The position numbers and the translations under genes are program-made. A stretch of DNA of 64,000 nucleotides, from contig JAEMWC010000040.1 of the NCBI GenBank assembly GCA_016490735.1, positions 686,001 through 750,000 on the forward strand, given 5' to 3'. Source of the stretch: Pachyseris speciosa (taxonomy: Eukaryota; Cnidaria; Anthozoa; Scleractinia; Pachyseridae). The number at the start of each line of letters is the position of its first letter. Position 1 is the stretch's first letter. Under the pieces are notes generated by a model that did not search any database, was not told where the DNA came from, and worked only from the letters and a program-made list of their open reading frames with translations. Below are positions 1 through 10,514 of the stretch, piece after piece.

Positions 1-481
1 GTTCCATTATAAGGCAGTCAAATACAAAACAGCACGCTCTCTTTTGTAAAAAGTTGTCAATTGTTAATTAAAAAACCGAAGATCACAGTACTGCGGACTG
101 CATTTTGGGGAAATGATTTCGAGGCTTCGGGTCTCAATGGAGCGGATCATGCGTTTGCGGGACTCTGACCATCCAAGACTATTATATAACCGCAATACGT
201 AAATATTGGCATAATCATCGATTGATAAATTCGTTGGGCACTAAGAGTATCAATGCTGGAACGGATGCGCCGTCTGTCCGTTTTCTTCACCTCAACTGAT
301 GTGTTTTAGTCGCAAAATCCTGGTGAATCAAACATTTTAGCAGTATAGCGCAGCCAAGTCCATAAAACTCCCTCTGTAACTGTTCAAACCCACGTGGGAG
401 AACGTATCACGCTTTCCCATTGTTTACACACGCCATGTGATGTTCAAGTCGAGTTGCGCATGCGTTAAAGACTTCACGGCC

Positions 482-494
482 TTCCTGGGAACTA
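482..494 (+). repeat. Target-site duplication of PLE copy 1 (partner at 2442-2454)
   Basis: The 13-mer TTCCTGGGAACTA occurs immediately on both sides of the element at 482-494 and 2442-2454. The same word flanks the PLE at 30660-31046. The right copy sits in a palindrome, AAGCTAGTTCCCA followed by TTCC and TGGGAACTAGCTT. Confidence 0.75.
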
Positions 495-593
495 AATATT
501 CATAAACCAAAAGGTTCAGTAGCTGCGTGGCACAGTAAACAGTAAAAAGTTTTAAATAGTAATAATGCAGTGCCAAATTAAAAACAAAGTTTA

Positions 594-630
594 TAGCAGA
601 CGTTTCGGGCCTAGCCCTTCCTCAGTGCTA
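594..630 (-). ncRNA. Hammerhead ribozyme-like motif in PLE tail
   Basis: Read on the minus strand, the segment contains CTGAGGA (matching the core CUGANGA), a stem II GGGC-TAG-GCCC, then GAAAC and GTC. Flanking TAGCA and TGCTA pair as a 5-bp stem I. Predicted cleavage is after the C at position 599. Stem III would be AC/GU with no loop between, so a single copy cannot close it. ACGU is self-complementary, so two copies could form a shared 4-bp stem III. Hammerhead motifs are known from Penelope-like elements; activity here is inferred only. Confidence 0.7.
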
Positions 631-721
631 AGTTGAGTTTTGAATGGGACACGTAATTGAATAAGTAAACAGTTGTACGCGCGACTCTAACGGATAGGTA
701 AGAGCGCGCGCGTAGAGCTGT

Positions 722-1441
722 TTAAAAAATAAAATCCATGTTCAGTCCATGCGGCCTAAGGGTGCCAAGATGAAAAATTAGGCGCATTTCGTTACGGCAT
801 CTGGCATTGTTAGTACCCCTGCACTGTTTCACGCAGCGGACCTCCATGTAACTTAGTCCGTGTCCGGGAATGTTGAAATGTTCCGCAACAGGGAATCCGG
901 GCGGGTTTCTCGTAATGGCTCGAAGGTGTTTCCCCAATGTATAGGACTGGGCAGCGACGACATGAAATGCAGTAGACCACATTGCTAGATTTATACAAGT
1001 GAAATGCTCCCTTATGGTGATGTTGTGTCGTGGGCCTTCGATGATGGTGGTGGCTGAAACATGAGCGCACGTACGACATCTGGGGGTGCCACAAGGGTAT
1101 GTGCCGGCTGGAGATACAGACTGACTTTGCAAGGAAGTGTGCACAAGAAAATCGCGAATATTCTGGTCTCGTCGATAGGATGTTAATGGAGGCAGTGGGA
1201 AAATCTCCTTTGTGGTTTCGTCGTTCATCAGAATGTGGAAGTTCATCAGAAGGATCTTTTTGATGTGATTGTTGAAAGGATGGTATGTCAACACCAAGGG
1301 AATCCTCTTTATGCCGTTGTTGACTATGTTGGCATCGTGGATTGCGTCACGCCTACTGACCCGTGAAACCCGCTGCAGGTCGTCTTCGAGAAATGTGCGA
1401 GAGTATCCGTGCTTCTCAAAAAAGGAAATCGCGCTCCACAC
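722..1441 (-). pseudogene. PLE GIY-YIG endonuclease region, frameshifted
   Basis: The minus strand encodes the C-terminal part of a Penelope-like polyprotein. One frame carries a cysteine-rich stretch (TYPCGTPRCRTC) and a second frame, open at 810-1094, carries VVYCISCRRCPVLYIGET, the start of a GIY-YIG nuclease domain (cuts target DNA for insertion). The switch of frame inside this motif shows a frameshift. The last residues, around HLGTLRPHGLNMDFIF, match the usual end of these proteins and the ends of the copies at 30951 and 57517. Confidence 0.8.
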
Positions 1442-1505
1442 TGCATAGACGTCTGAGTCAAAGGAGCTGACTGTAGGGAATGCTCTTCTTGCAGTGTAGA
1501 GGATG

Positions 1506-2387
1506 TCATGAGCTGTTATGGAGATAGTTATGGGTATCAGTTGGCTTGTAGTGCACAGAGGTGGTTATTCTTTCCTCTGAGATGCTGAGTTTTATGTCCA
1601 GGAAAGGGAGATCTCCATACTCAGTGATACTATGAGTAAACTGTAGAGCTGGATGAAAGTTGGAAATGTACTCTACGAAGTTGTCGAGGTCTTCCCGAGT
1701 ACAATAGGCAGCGCCAACCACATCATCGATGTATCGTCGATATAGCTGAGGGATAAAGCCACTGTATTGGTTTATCATCTGGTCTTCAACGAAACCAACA
1801 AACAAACAGGCGTAATTTGGGCCCATTTTTCTGCCCATTGCGACACCACTAACCTGTCTGTAGTGGTCGCCATTGAAACTGAAAGTATTGAGTGTTAAGA
1901 CGAGCTCAGCAAGACGTGTTAGTGTGGCGGTGGAAGGTTCTTGGATTTCTCGCTTGTCAAGGAAATGTGCAAGGGCACAGAGACCATCATAGTTAGGGAT
2001 GACTGTATAGAGGGACTTAATATCCATAGTGAAAAGGAAACGTTCTCCATCACCGAAGCGGAACTCATCGAAGATCTGGAGCGCGTGTTTCGTGTCCTTG
2101 ACGTACGTTTGAAGGTTGCAAACCAGGAGTGCAGTTATCTCGTCAAGGTACGCGGCGATATTTTCTGTCGGGCAGCTGCACGCTGAAACAATCGGTCGAC
2201 CCGGATTACCAGGCTTGTGAATCTTGGGTAACGTCCTCGGAGTAGTGACAACCAGGTTGTTAGCTGATGGTGGTAGCTCCTTGTTGTTGATCATCTCAGC
2301 GATCGTTGATTTCACCTGTTGTTGGCCGTCAATAAGCGGGTCACTACCAAGCTTCTCGTAAAACCTTTGGTCGGAGAGTTGTCTCAT
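1506..2387 (-). pseudogene. PLE reverse transcriptase domain
   Basis: A 293-codon minus-strand frame encodes the palm and fingers of a Penelope-type reverse transcriptase, which copies element RNA into DNA. Visible motifs are LPKIHKPGNPGRPIVSAC (motif 1/2 area), FTMDIKSLYTVIPN (motif A with catalytic Asp), GVAMGRKMGPNYACL (motif B) and YRRYIDDVVG (motif C, YIDD). The usual complete PLE frame is longer at the N-terminus, so this is 5'-truncated. The reading frame is lost before the endonuclease region begins at 1441. Confidence 0.85.
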
Positions 2388-3200
2388 AGCCTCGTCTAAG
2401 TAAAGTTGGCGTAACCTGGTGAAGCCTGAAGCTAGTTCCCATTCCTGGGAACTAGCTTGTTCAAATTCAACATGGTGGACTGAAGTCTTAAAGGAGCACT
2501 GTCACCGGGATTTTTGCTGTTTTTGGTTCAATTCTGCCAAAATTTCTGCCTTTTACCTGTTATCGTGCGAAAAATGCTCCTACAGAATCAGCAAGAATTT
2601 CAATCCATTTCCATCCTCATCATCTTAGATGGAATACAGAAGTTTATAGTGTCAATGCAGTACTACAGTCTTTGGCAACAAAACTAGACCATTATTTTAA
2701 GGTTTCCACTGATGCATTGGCAGTATTAAGCTTTTTAAAGTGATGGTACAATAGCGTGACACTGCCCCTTTAAAGGCGATCTTGCGATGGATAAATATAG
2801 GGAAAGCAAGAGGTTCTCTGAAGAAACACACGGTTTATATAAGTACTCAAGGGCGAGAGGAAGAGTTTTTTTTGTTGTTTTATCAACCTAAAGTGGTTCA
2901 AGTGAAAGAAAAACCACTGTATCAGTCAAATCCGAAAATGAGCAAAAATCACTTCACCTAATTGTTGGTTCTTCACCCTGTCTCTTCATCAATCTTGCGT
3001 CTTTGGAAACAAAACAGTGTATAGAGGAACTTTTCAAGGAGTTACCAAGAACAGGATCAGCCAAAAAAATGTGTAAGTTTGCAGTGAAAGCAGCAGATGA
3101 AACATTTGCTCAAAGTGCTATGAACATTCAGTGAGTGTTTTGTGAGTTGAACAAAAAGGTTACAGTGCAAATAAATGCTCTAATATCTACAAAACCAGTT

Positions 3201-4191
3201 TATTTCTTTTCCGTAAAGTATTTAAACGGCCGTCCTCAAAATTCGTTTATGACTTGGAATCTTTCACAGAGTGCAGTAAGTTATATTTCTTTTTTGTATA
3301 CCTAGTGGCTTTGTGTAATCCTGAGTAAACTTAATTATCTATTTTTCTACCATCCTTGCCTGAAAGGGAAACAAAGGCACCCTGTCAACGTTTTATAAAG
3401 ACTCATGATCAGTTAAGTAGAACAAGTTTCAATCTGAACAAATCAAGCATTCAGTACTTAACATTTTGGAACGGAAACTTGAGGTTAAATTCAGCCGTCA
3501 AATGCTTCTCCAGCAGATGTTTAAACACAATTATATATGCATGCTTTTACTGTTGGAAACTCTTTGCTCTTAGAATATTAGCATTTACCTGATTGGCACA
3601 AAAGAGGAAAACACACCATGTAGAAAATGGTTGTTTACCATTTACATGGGAAAACCGGGTCATCGACAGTTGCAGTGGTATGCATCAAACACCCAAATAA
3701 GAACTTCCATGGGACGTACATGTTCCATTTACACAAATATTTCTAACGGTCGGGTTTACAGAGCAATCCATGCCGAAAGGCCTAGAACTGGTAGAAATGA
3801 GCAAATGGAACACACATTTCCATCTGGAAATTCTGTTTGGGGATTTTGGACTACCATAACATAAGACCCAAATAGGCTTCTATTTACATTCCAACCTAAA
3901 TTTCCAGATTTTTTTGGCAATGTTAAACAACCAAGATCTTCCTAACTACTAATTAAGGATAAAAAATTGTGAAGAAATTGCATGAGGCCGTTTCCCCAGT
4001 CTGTCCTCATCTTTGCCACTCGCTGCAACGTCTTTCATCATCGCAATAACCTTTGCTGCTCACCACAATCTGAACACCTGGAACAGGCTTCCCCCTTAGT
4101 TAAACATCCAGCATATAATTATACTGACTTCAGCTGGTCAGGGCCAGCTGAGCCTGTAAAAGCTCTCTTAACAAGTAGTATCAGCTGGCCA
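3201..4191. other. No gene recognised
   Basis: AT-rich sequence with short open frames only. A stretch at 3600-3870 has repeated pieces such as CATGGGA and CATTTCC that look like unclassified interspersed repeat. Nothing resembling splice-bounded coding sequence was seen. Confidence 0.5.

Positions 4192-4242
<51 letters not shown>
4192..4242 (+). repeat. (ATT)n microsatellite
   Basis: About 17 uninterrupted ATT units. Confidence 0.95.
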
Positions 4243-5230
<988 letters not shown>

Positions 5231-5254
5231 AGATCTGACTGCCTACTTGTTACC

Positions 5255-5470
5255 ATGAATGCGTAATTGCTACCGTAGAAAATACGCACTTTTGAGTCAG
5301 TGCGTATTTGCTACCATGAATGCGTAATTGCTACCGTAGAAAATACGCATTTTTCAGTCACTGCGTATTTGCTACCATAAATGCGTAATTGCTACCGTAG
5401 GAAATACGCATTTTTTCAGTCAGTGCGTATTTGCTACGCAAAGTGAGTATTTCCTACGGTAGCAAATAGG
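5255..5470 (+). repeat. About 61-bp tandem repeat array with TGCGTATTTGCTAC motif
   Basis: Three clear tandem units. Each contains TGCGTATTTGCTAC (starts near 5301, 5362 and 5424), then ATGCGTAATTGCTACCGTAG, then GAAAATACGCATTTT, which is the first motif's partial inverse. Units therefore have internal dyad symmetry. The same motif recurs in direct orientation at 12862, 12881 and (variant) 13251, on the other side of the tyrosine-recombinase gene. These may be terminal or subterminal sites of the element. Confidence 0.75.
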
Positions 5471-6597
5471 CAGTTTTCAGACAGTGCATATTTGATACCC
5501 AAAACGAGGTATTATTTTTATTTTCGTCAATATTCCACTAGGGATTAGTATGATTAAGCCGTATTTTACATAGTGTAACATTTTCCTACAAAAGGGGTCT
5601 TTTTCTTCATGGGACAATAAGAAAAGCTATTGGGAAAGTATACGTCAAACTTGCGTCACGCGATGCTGTACGATTGCACAACTTTACTTATCACACGTGT
5701 GGAAGGAGTACAACGTTTGGTGCTGTTTCTCAGCATAAATCAAGATTAGAGAAGTTTAAGGTGAGTTTTTCACTTTTCGATAATCAATTCCTAGTTAAAT
5801 ATTTTAAATGTACTATCTGAATATCATAGTAATAATATCTCCGTCAAAATTGTTGTTGTTTTTTTTTTGCTTGAAGGCTAGACAATATTCGGGGTCAAGA
5901 TGTCTCCAAATCCTTCTCCGTCTTTCTTCATTAACGATCTTCATCATGTTTTTGTGGTGTAGGTGTCTGATGTGAATATTTTTATTTCATTCTTAGGTCA
6001 TCGTCGATTTAAATATTATTTTTCGAGTGTCGCAAGCTGTTTGATTTTTCCCGGAATTTATCAGGACAGTTGAATTTAAAGAGCAAAATGTAAGTATCTG
6101 CAGTTTATGCGCAATCAAAGATTTTTGCGTAACCTAAAATTACACGTTTTACTGTTATATTATGATAAGTCCATATCGATAACTAAAACCTTTGTAAGGA
6201 CGACAATCAGAATAAACACGATGCCGGTAATTTCACATTCTGCCTTCTACCGGAAAGCATGCTCGGTTAACTCGCGCGTGACTAATTTTGTTTTAACCGG
6301 AAGTGCATCGAATTGATGGGCGCGTTTTTTAAATGCTCTGAAGAAGGAATATAATGAAAACCAGCAACACTGTAAGTGACTAAATTGAGAATGTTTGGTT
6401 CGTTTTAATAATTTGGTAACGATATATACATAGTATGATTTTTTAGTCGGGTATTTTTATTTTTATATATAAATGTTTGCGCGTACTTAATGGGAAAGTA
6501 AATCAATTTTACAAACGACTTTAAAATCTGAAGTATATCGTAAAATCAATGCCAAATGAAAGAGGTAATACTACCATTACTACTACTACTACTACTG

Positions 6598-6644
<47 letters not shown>

Positions 6645-7283
6645 GCCGCCGCCGCTGCTGTTGCTGCTGCTACTGCTACTACTGCTACTGCTACTGCTGC
6701 TGCTACTGCCACTGCCACCACCACCACTGCTGCTGCTGCTGCTACTACTACTACTGCCACTACTGGTACTATTAAATACCGTACGCGCACATTTTCTTGT
6801 AGTATGGCATGCTGACAGCCAATTTTCAGAGAACGGTTTCAGAGAACGGTCATACGAAAGCCTACAATTACAGTTTCATTTCGATTTGGTATCTGAACCC
6901 ACATAATCCCATTAACCTCAACCACGATTTTGGTAGTTATATACAAAACTATATCTCTTTCACTTACAATCAATGTTGTAAGGTAGTGAACTAGATTACA
7001 AACTTGATTCCACATACAGACAGCGTATATAGTAGCATTTCTTGTGATGACTCTCACGTATGTGTCCTGACTCTTCGATTGCACATGACTGACCTACCGA
7101 TTAGGGTTATTTTCAAGTTAAAATCCTTTTTTAAAGGAGGTTTCTGAGCCGCAAATATATGTTTCAGTAAAAACATTGACAAAAAGTAATTGCATTTTTG
7201 AGCAACTGGGACAAATTCATTTACAGAGGTTTGAGTTTTTTTTGTAACCCTGTTTATTTTTGTCTTATTTTTGGTTCTGTAGA
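5471..7283 (+). promoter_or_regulatory. Upstream region with probable leader exon and intron of the recombinase gene
   Basis: A good splice donor (AAG then GTGAGT) follows position 5760, and a good acceptor (TTTTTGGTTCTGTAG) ends at 7282, two bases before the gene's likely start codon. This suggests an untranslated first exon ending at 5760 and an intron of about 1.5 kb containing the trinucleotide array at 6577-6775. No TATA box or mapped start can be assigned. Confidence 0.35.
6577..6775 (+). repeat. (ACT)n/(GCT)n compound microsatellite
   Basis: About 200 bp of ACT and GCT/GCC triplets. Long Leu, Thr, Ala or Val frames here are artefacts of the triplet array. Confidence 0.95.
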
Positions 7284-10200
7284 ATGAATGAGATAGAAAA
7301 TCCTGGAGAGGGTCCTTCTGTGCCACGTGACAATAATGGCGCTTCAACATCTGAAGACGTCACTCTCCCACATCGCCCAAAAAGAAGTTCCAAAAAATGT
7401 AAAAAGTGTGGAAGCATTGTCAAAAACCTCAGTCGTCATCAGGATGAAGTGCACGGGATGTCTAAGATAAAGCGCAAGCTTGATGCCTATATTACCAAAG
7501 AGAAGAAGGCGCCTAAGCGAAGAGTGAAATTTTGCCCTTTGTCCCCATGTAAGAGGGCCAACACGCCCATATTCCAGTTAGATAAACACCTCCAGACACG
7601 CATCCACAACCTAAAACCAAACACTCCTGCTTATCTGGCCGCGTTAGCACAAGCTCCAAGAGCTTCGCTTTCAAAAGTGGAGAACTGCCTCAAGAAGGAA
7701 AGAAAAAGAAGGTCAGAAAATAAGAGAGAATACCAACAATCCAATGCAGAAGAAAATCAGACTGAACGAGAAGGCAAAGACGAGACTGAAGCGAGGGATG
7801 CAAATGACTCTCCAGAAGTTGAGAGAATGGAATGCAGTCCAGAACACATTCCCGAGTACAGTGATAACGATTATGACGAGCTGACAAGAAGGGCACAAAA
7901 CATAATTGCGAGAAGAGCGAAGAGCGTTAAGCGTAAGAAGCCTAAAAAAGCCAAACCCGGAAGGATGAAAAATAGAGATGACAGTGATGACGAATACGAC
8001 AGGCTGGCTAACAAGGTGTGGATGAAGAATTCTGAAGAAGAGGAAAGAGCTCTCGACAAAGCTCAACCGAAGAGAGGTAAAACAATCAGAAATAACGATG
8101 AAGACTACACACAGACGTTGAGAGGACTGTGTAACAAGAATTACGAAGAAAGCAGAAAGAACGACTGTGGTCGAGAAAGTGCAGACGAGAATAGAGAAGA
8201 TAAGAGCAGAAGAGAGTCCGAAGAAGATAGCGATGATAGCGAAGATAGTAATGAAGAAAAGGAAGATTCTGTTCAGCAAGATGTTGTCGTAATTTCCGAC
8301 AGTGACGACTGCAACGAAGATCCAGACTACATTTACGAAGGAGACGCTGGTTTGGATATGTCCAGTCAATCAGGTATGTCAAGAGAGTCCTCTTCCCTTC
8401 TTGAAGAAGGAGAGGGGCTGATGATCGAACTAGTTGAAGTACTAGGAGAAGGCAACATCGACGAAGGATCCTTCTTAGACTGCGAACCAGATTGGCGTGA
8501 TGCTGTGAAAGATTACAAAGACGGACGCCTATCCGAGGGCCACGTTTTCAAAACTCCGCAAGAGTCCACTGAAGAACTAATGCGCGTCTATGAAGCCAGT
8601 GGTGATATCGAAGACGTTTTTCGAGATGTTCTTGATGGAGATCTGAGTGATAACGATGATGTTTTAGACACAGAATGGGTCCCAAGCGATTGTGAAATTG
8701 AGGATAGAGAAGACGCCAAGACTGGGTTACAAGCTGGTGACAACGATGAGGTCACTGGGGAATTACTGGATGACTTTTATAAGTGGCTGATTGACGTAGA
8801 TGGAGGTTATCGCAGCGATAAAATTGCCCAGCAATACAAGTCCCAAGTGGAAAGTGTAATAAAAAGGTTGAAAATGACAGAAACGGGAACCAATGATGTT
8901 CAAGAGAATCCAACGTCAGTATACCTGCTGCTGCAACCTGGAAAAGACGGAGTAACTCTCTTGAAGACTTGGCTATCGTATGCTGTGGAGAAATATCAGC
9001 CTGGCACTGTTCGATCTTATTTGATGAGTTTACGCCTGTTTTACAAATTTCTGACTCAAGAGCGTAAAGCCGACATGCCCGATATAAGCGTAGACACCCT
9101 GAATGCGCGTCGAGATCTCATGACTTCATGGTCAGCCGCACAAAAGAAGAAGGTGTTAAAGAGAAAGCTCCAAAAATACGACGAAGACTTCAAGAAACTT
9201 CTTTCAAGTGAGCAACTCTATAAAGTGTGCCACGGTGGGCAGCGCATAAAGACAGTAAAGCAGCTAGGTACCACATCAGTAGAAACAAATCGAGGCGCAG
9301 AAGTTCGAAGAGTCGTAAACGACCAGACACACTGCGAGGTTCGCGATTGGCTGATAACTCGTCTTCTCATTGACAACAGCGGAAGAAGTGGGGTAGCAGC
9401 AAATTTGACCATAAGTGAATTCAAGGAAGCAGTGTTTTACCCGGGAACAGAAGAAGACCTTGCTCGATGGAGAATGCTGGTTGAGGAGCACAAAACAGCT
9501 GAGAATTATGGTGCTGCTGTTGTTTGGGTCTACGATGACTTGTATAAACTGATGGAAATGTACGTGAGAACTGTGCGAAGCCAGTTTATTGCATCTGATC
9601 CAGAAGTTGAGCAGCTGTTTGTTTCCAGTAACGGAGTGCCCCTGACTTCTTCACAGGTTTCAACATCGGTGTGGAGAACCTTTCAAAGGGAAGGCATTGT
9701 GACGGAAGGAAGAATATCTGCCACAATACTTAGGAAGTCACTTGCCACAGGCATGCATGTTTACATGCCCGATGAAAAAGAGCATCTCGCTGCCCTGGCA
9801 CAGCACAAAACGCAGACACAAGCCAAGTACTATCGCGTCCATGATAAAGTTCGAGAAACCGATTTGGGTCGCAGAGCAGTGAGTAAATTTGTTTCGTTGA
9901 ACAATGCAAACATTCATCAGGCACAGAATGAAGCAGAGAGAGACAAGCCAGCCGCGGATAAACAATGGACAGCAGAGGAAACGGAGCAACTGAGGCAGCT
10001 TTTCAAAGAAGACCTCGAGACAGGAGCTATTGAAGAGCCCAAAGTAAAGAAAATATTGTCAACTTCACACCTCCAGGAAGAACGCTCCCTGAAAGCAGTT
10101 GTGTTAAAGCTCCGTAGGATGAGAGAAGAAGACATGAAAGCTAAAGAGCCTCCTTGCCAAGAAGATACATGCCATGACAAAGTTATGAAGTTTCTCCATT

Positions 10201-10514
10201 CAGCTACACCCCAACCTCCATCCCCAGCTCACACCTCCGGATCTGTTTCTGTTGAATCGTCCAGGTTCTGGAGGAAGTTCACAGAGGAGCAGGCAGATCA
10301 TCTCCTTTCCTTGACAAGAGATCTAATCGACAACGATGCCATCAAGAAGGAAGTTGTCTGGCAGAGGGTGAAAAGCGACGAAAGATCACTGCAACTTGAG
10401 CTGATATCAGGAACAGAAGATGAGGATGAGGAAACGAAGATTAAACAGCGCTTAACTGACAAAGTGCGTAAAATGGCGAAAACCCTGAGGAAGTCGAAAG
10501 GAAAGGCAAAGTGA
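7284..10514 (+). CDS. Crypton-like tyrosine recombinase with zinc finger and SANT-like tails
   Basis: An uninterrupted 1076-codon gene. I place the start at 7284 because a splice acceptor ends at 7282; an in-frame ATG at 7260 lies inside the pyrimidine tract. Residues 39-57 form a C-x2-C-x9-H-x4-H finger (DNA binding). Residues about 140-480 are charged and acidic. Residues about 490-855 resemble a tyrosine recombinase/integrase, which cuts and rejoins DNA through a covalent tyrosine: an N-terminal SAM-like part, Arg701 in DNSGRSGVAANLT, the HxxR box as TILR (Arg817, histidine replaced by Thr814), His841, and candidate nucleophile Tyr849 or Tyr850 in KYYRVHDK. Two C-terminal stretches (about 893 WTAEETEQLRQLF and 995 FWRKFTEEQADHLL) resemble SANT/Myb helices. 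It is the only long intact frame in the window, suggesting recent activity or domestication. Confidence 0.8.
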   Translation: MNEIENPGEGPSVPRDNNGASTSEDVTLPHRPKRSSKKCKKCGSIVKNLSRHQDEVHGMSKIKRKLDAYITKEKKAPKRRVKFCPLSPCKRANTPIFQLDKHLQTRIHNLKPNTPAYLAALAQAPRASLSKVENCLKKERKRRSENKREYQQSNAEENQTEREGKDETEARDANDSPEVERMECSPEHIPEYSDNDYDELTRRAQNIIARRAKSVKRKKPKKAKPGRMKNRDDSDDEYDRLANKVWMKNSEEEERALDKAQPKRGKTIRNNDEDYTQTLRGLCNKNYEESRKNDCGRESADENREDKSRRESEEDSDDSEDSNEEKEDSVQQDVVVISDSDDCNEDPDYIYEGDAGLDMSSQSGMSRESSSLLEEGEGLMIELVEVLGEGNIDEGSFLDCEPDWRDAVKDYKDGRLSEGHVFKTPQESTEELMRVYEASGDIEDVFRDVLDGDLSDNDDVLDTEWVPSDCEIEDREDAKTGLQAGDNDEVTGELLDDFYKWLIDVDGGYRSDKIAQQYKSQVESVIKRLKMTETGTNDVQENPTSVYLLLQPGKDGVTLLKTWLSYAVEKYQPGTVRSYLMSLRLFYKFLTQERKADMPDISVDTLNARRDLMTSWSAAQKKKVLKRKLQKYDEDFKKLLSSEQLYKVCHGGQRIKTVKQLGTTSVETNRGAEVRRVVNDQTHCEVRDWLITRLLIDNSGRSGVAANLTISEFKEAVFYPGTEEDLARWRMLVEEHKTAENYGAAVVWVYDDLYKLMEMYVRTVRSQFIASDPEVEQLFVSSNGVPLTSSQVSTSVWRTFQREGIVTEGRISATILRKSLATGMHVYMPDEKEHLAALAQHKTQTQAKYYRVHDKVRETDLGRRAVSKFVSLNNANIHQAQNEAERDKPAADKQWTAEETEQLRQLFKEDLETGAIEEPKVKKILSTSHLQEERSLKAVVLKLRRMREEDMKAKEPPCQEDTCHDKVMKFLHSATPQPPSPAHTSGSVSVESSRFWRKFTEEQADHLLSLTRDLIDNDAIKKEVVWQRVKSDERSLQLELISGTEDEDEETKIKQRLTDKVRKMAKTLRKSKGKAK

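Larger units (their letters stand above)
495..2441 (-). mobile_element. Penelope-like retroelement, 5'-truncated, family 1
   Basis: On the minus strand the element reads reverse transcriptase (1506-2387), then a GIY-YIG endonuclease region (722-1441), then a roughly 200-bp tail carrying a hammerhead-like motif. This RT-then-GIY-YIG order is the signature of Penelope-like elements. It is bounded by a 13-bp target duplication. The protein differs clearly from the PLE at 55528-57763, so it is a second family. The RT starts late and the endonuclease is frameshifted, so this copy is dead. Confidence 0.85.
230..3200 (+). repeat. Copy 1 of a dispersed repeat, interrupted by a Penelope-like element
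   Basis: Positions about 230-481 and 2455-3200 align by eye, with many substitutions, to 30380-30645 and 31061-31560. Shared landmarks are the CCATGTGA...GCGCATG stretch before the insertion, the ACATGGNGGACTG stretch after it, and a CAGTGCAAATAAATGCT stretch near the right end. In the second copy this sequence lies inside a transposon with terminal inverted repeats, so this is probably a diverged partial copy of that transposon. No coding potential was seen in the repeat itself. The left boundary is approximate and sequence 1-229 shows nothing I recognise. Confidence 0.6.

Noticed and set aside
3631..3864. Plus-strand 77-codon open frame
   Set aside because: Internal repeated words, no domain, and no splice or promoter support.
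6521..6906. Poly-Leu, poly-Thr and poly-Val frames
   Set aside because: They come from the ACT/GCT triplet array.
7713..8382. Long minus-strand open frames within the recombinase gene
   Set aside because: They are antisense to the acidic, purine-rich part of an intact gene and have hydrophobic composition typical of such shadows.
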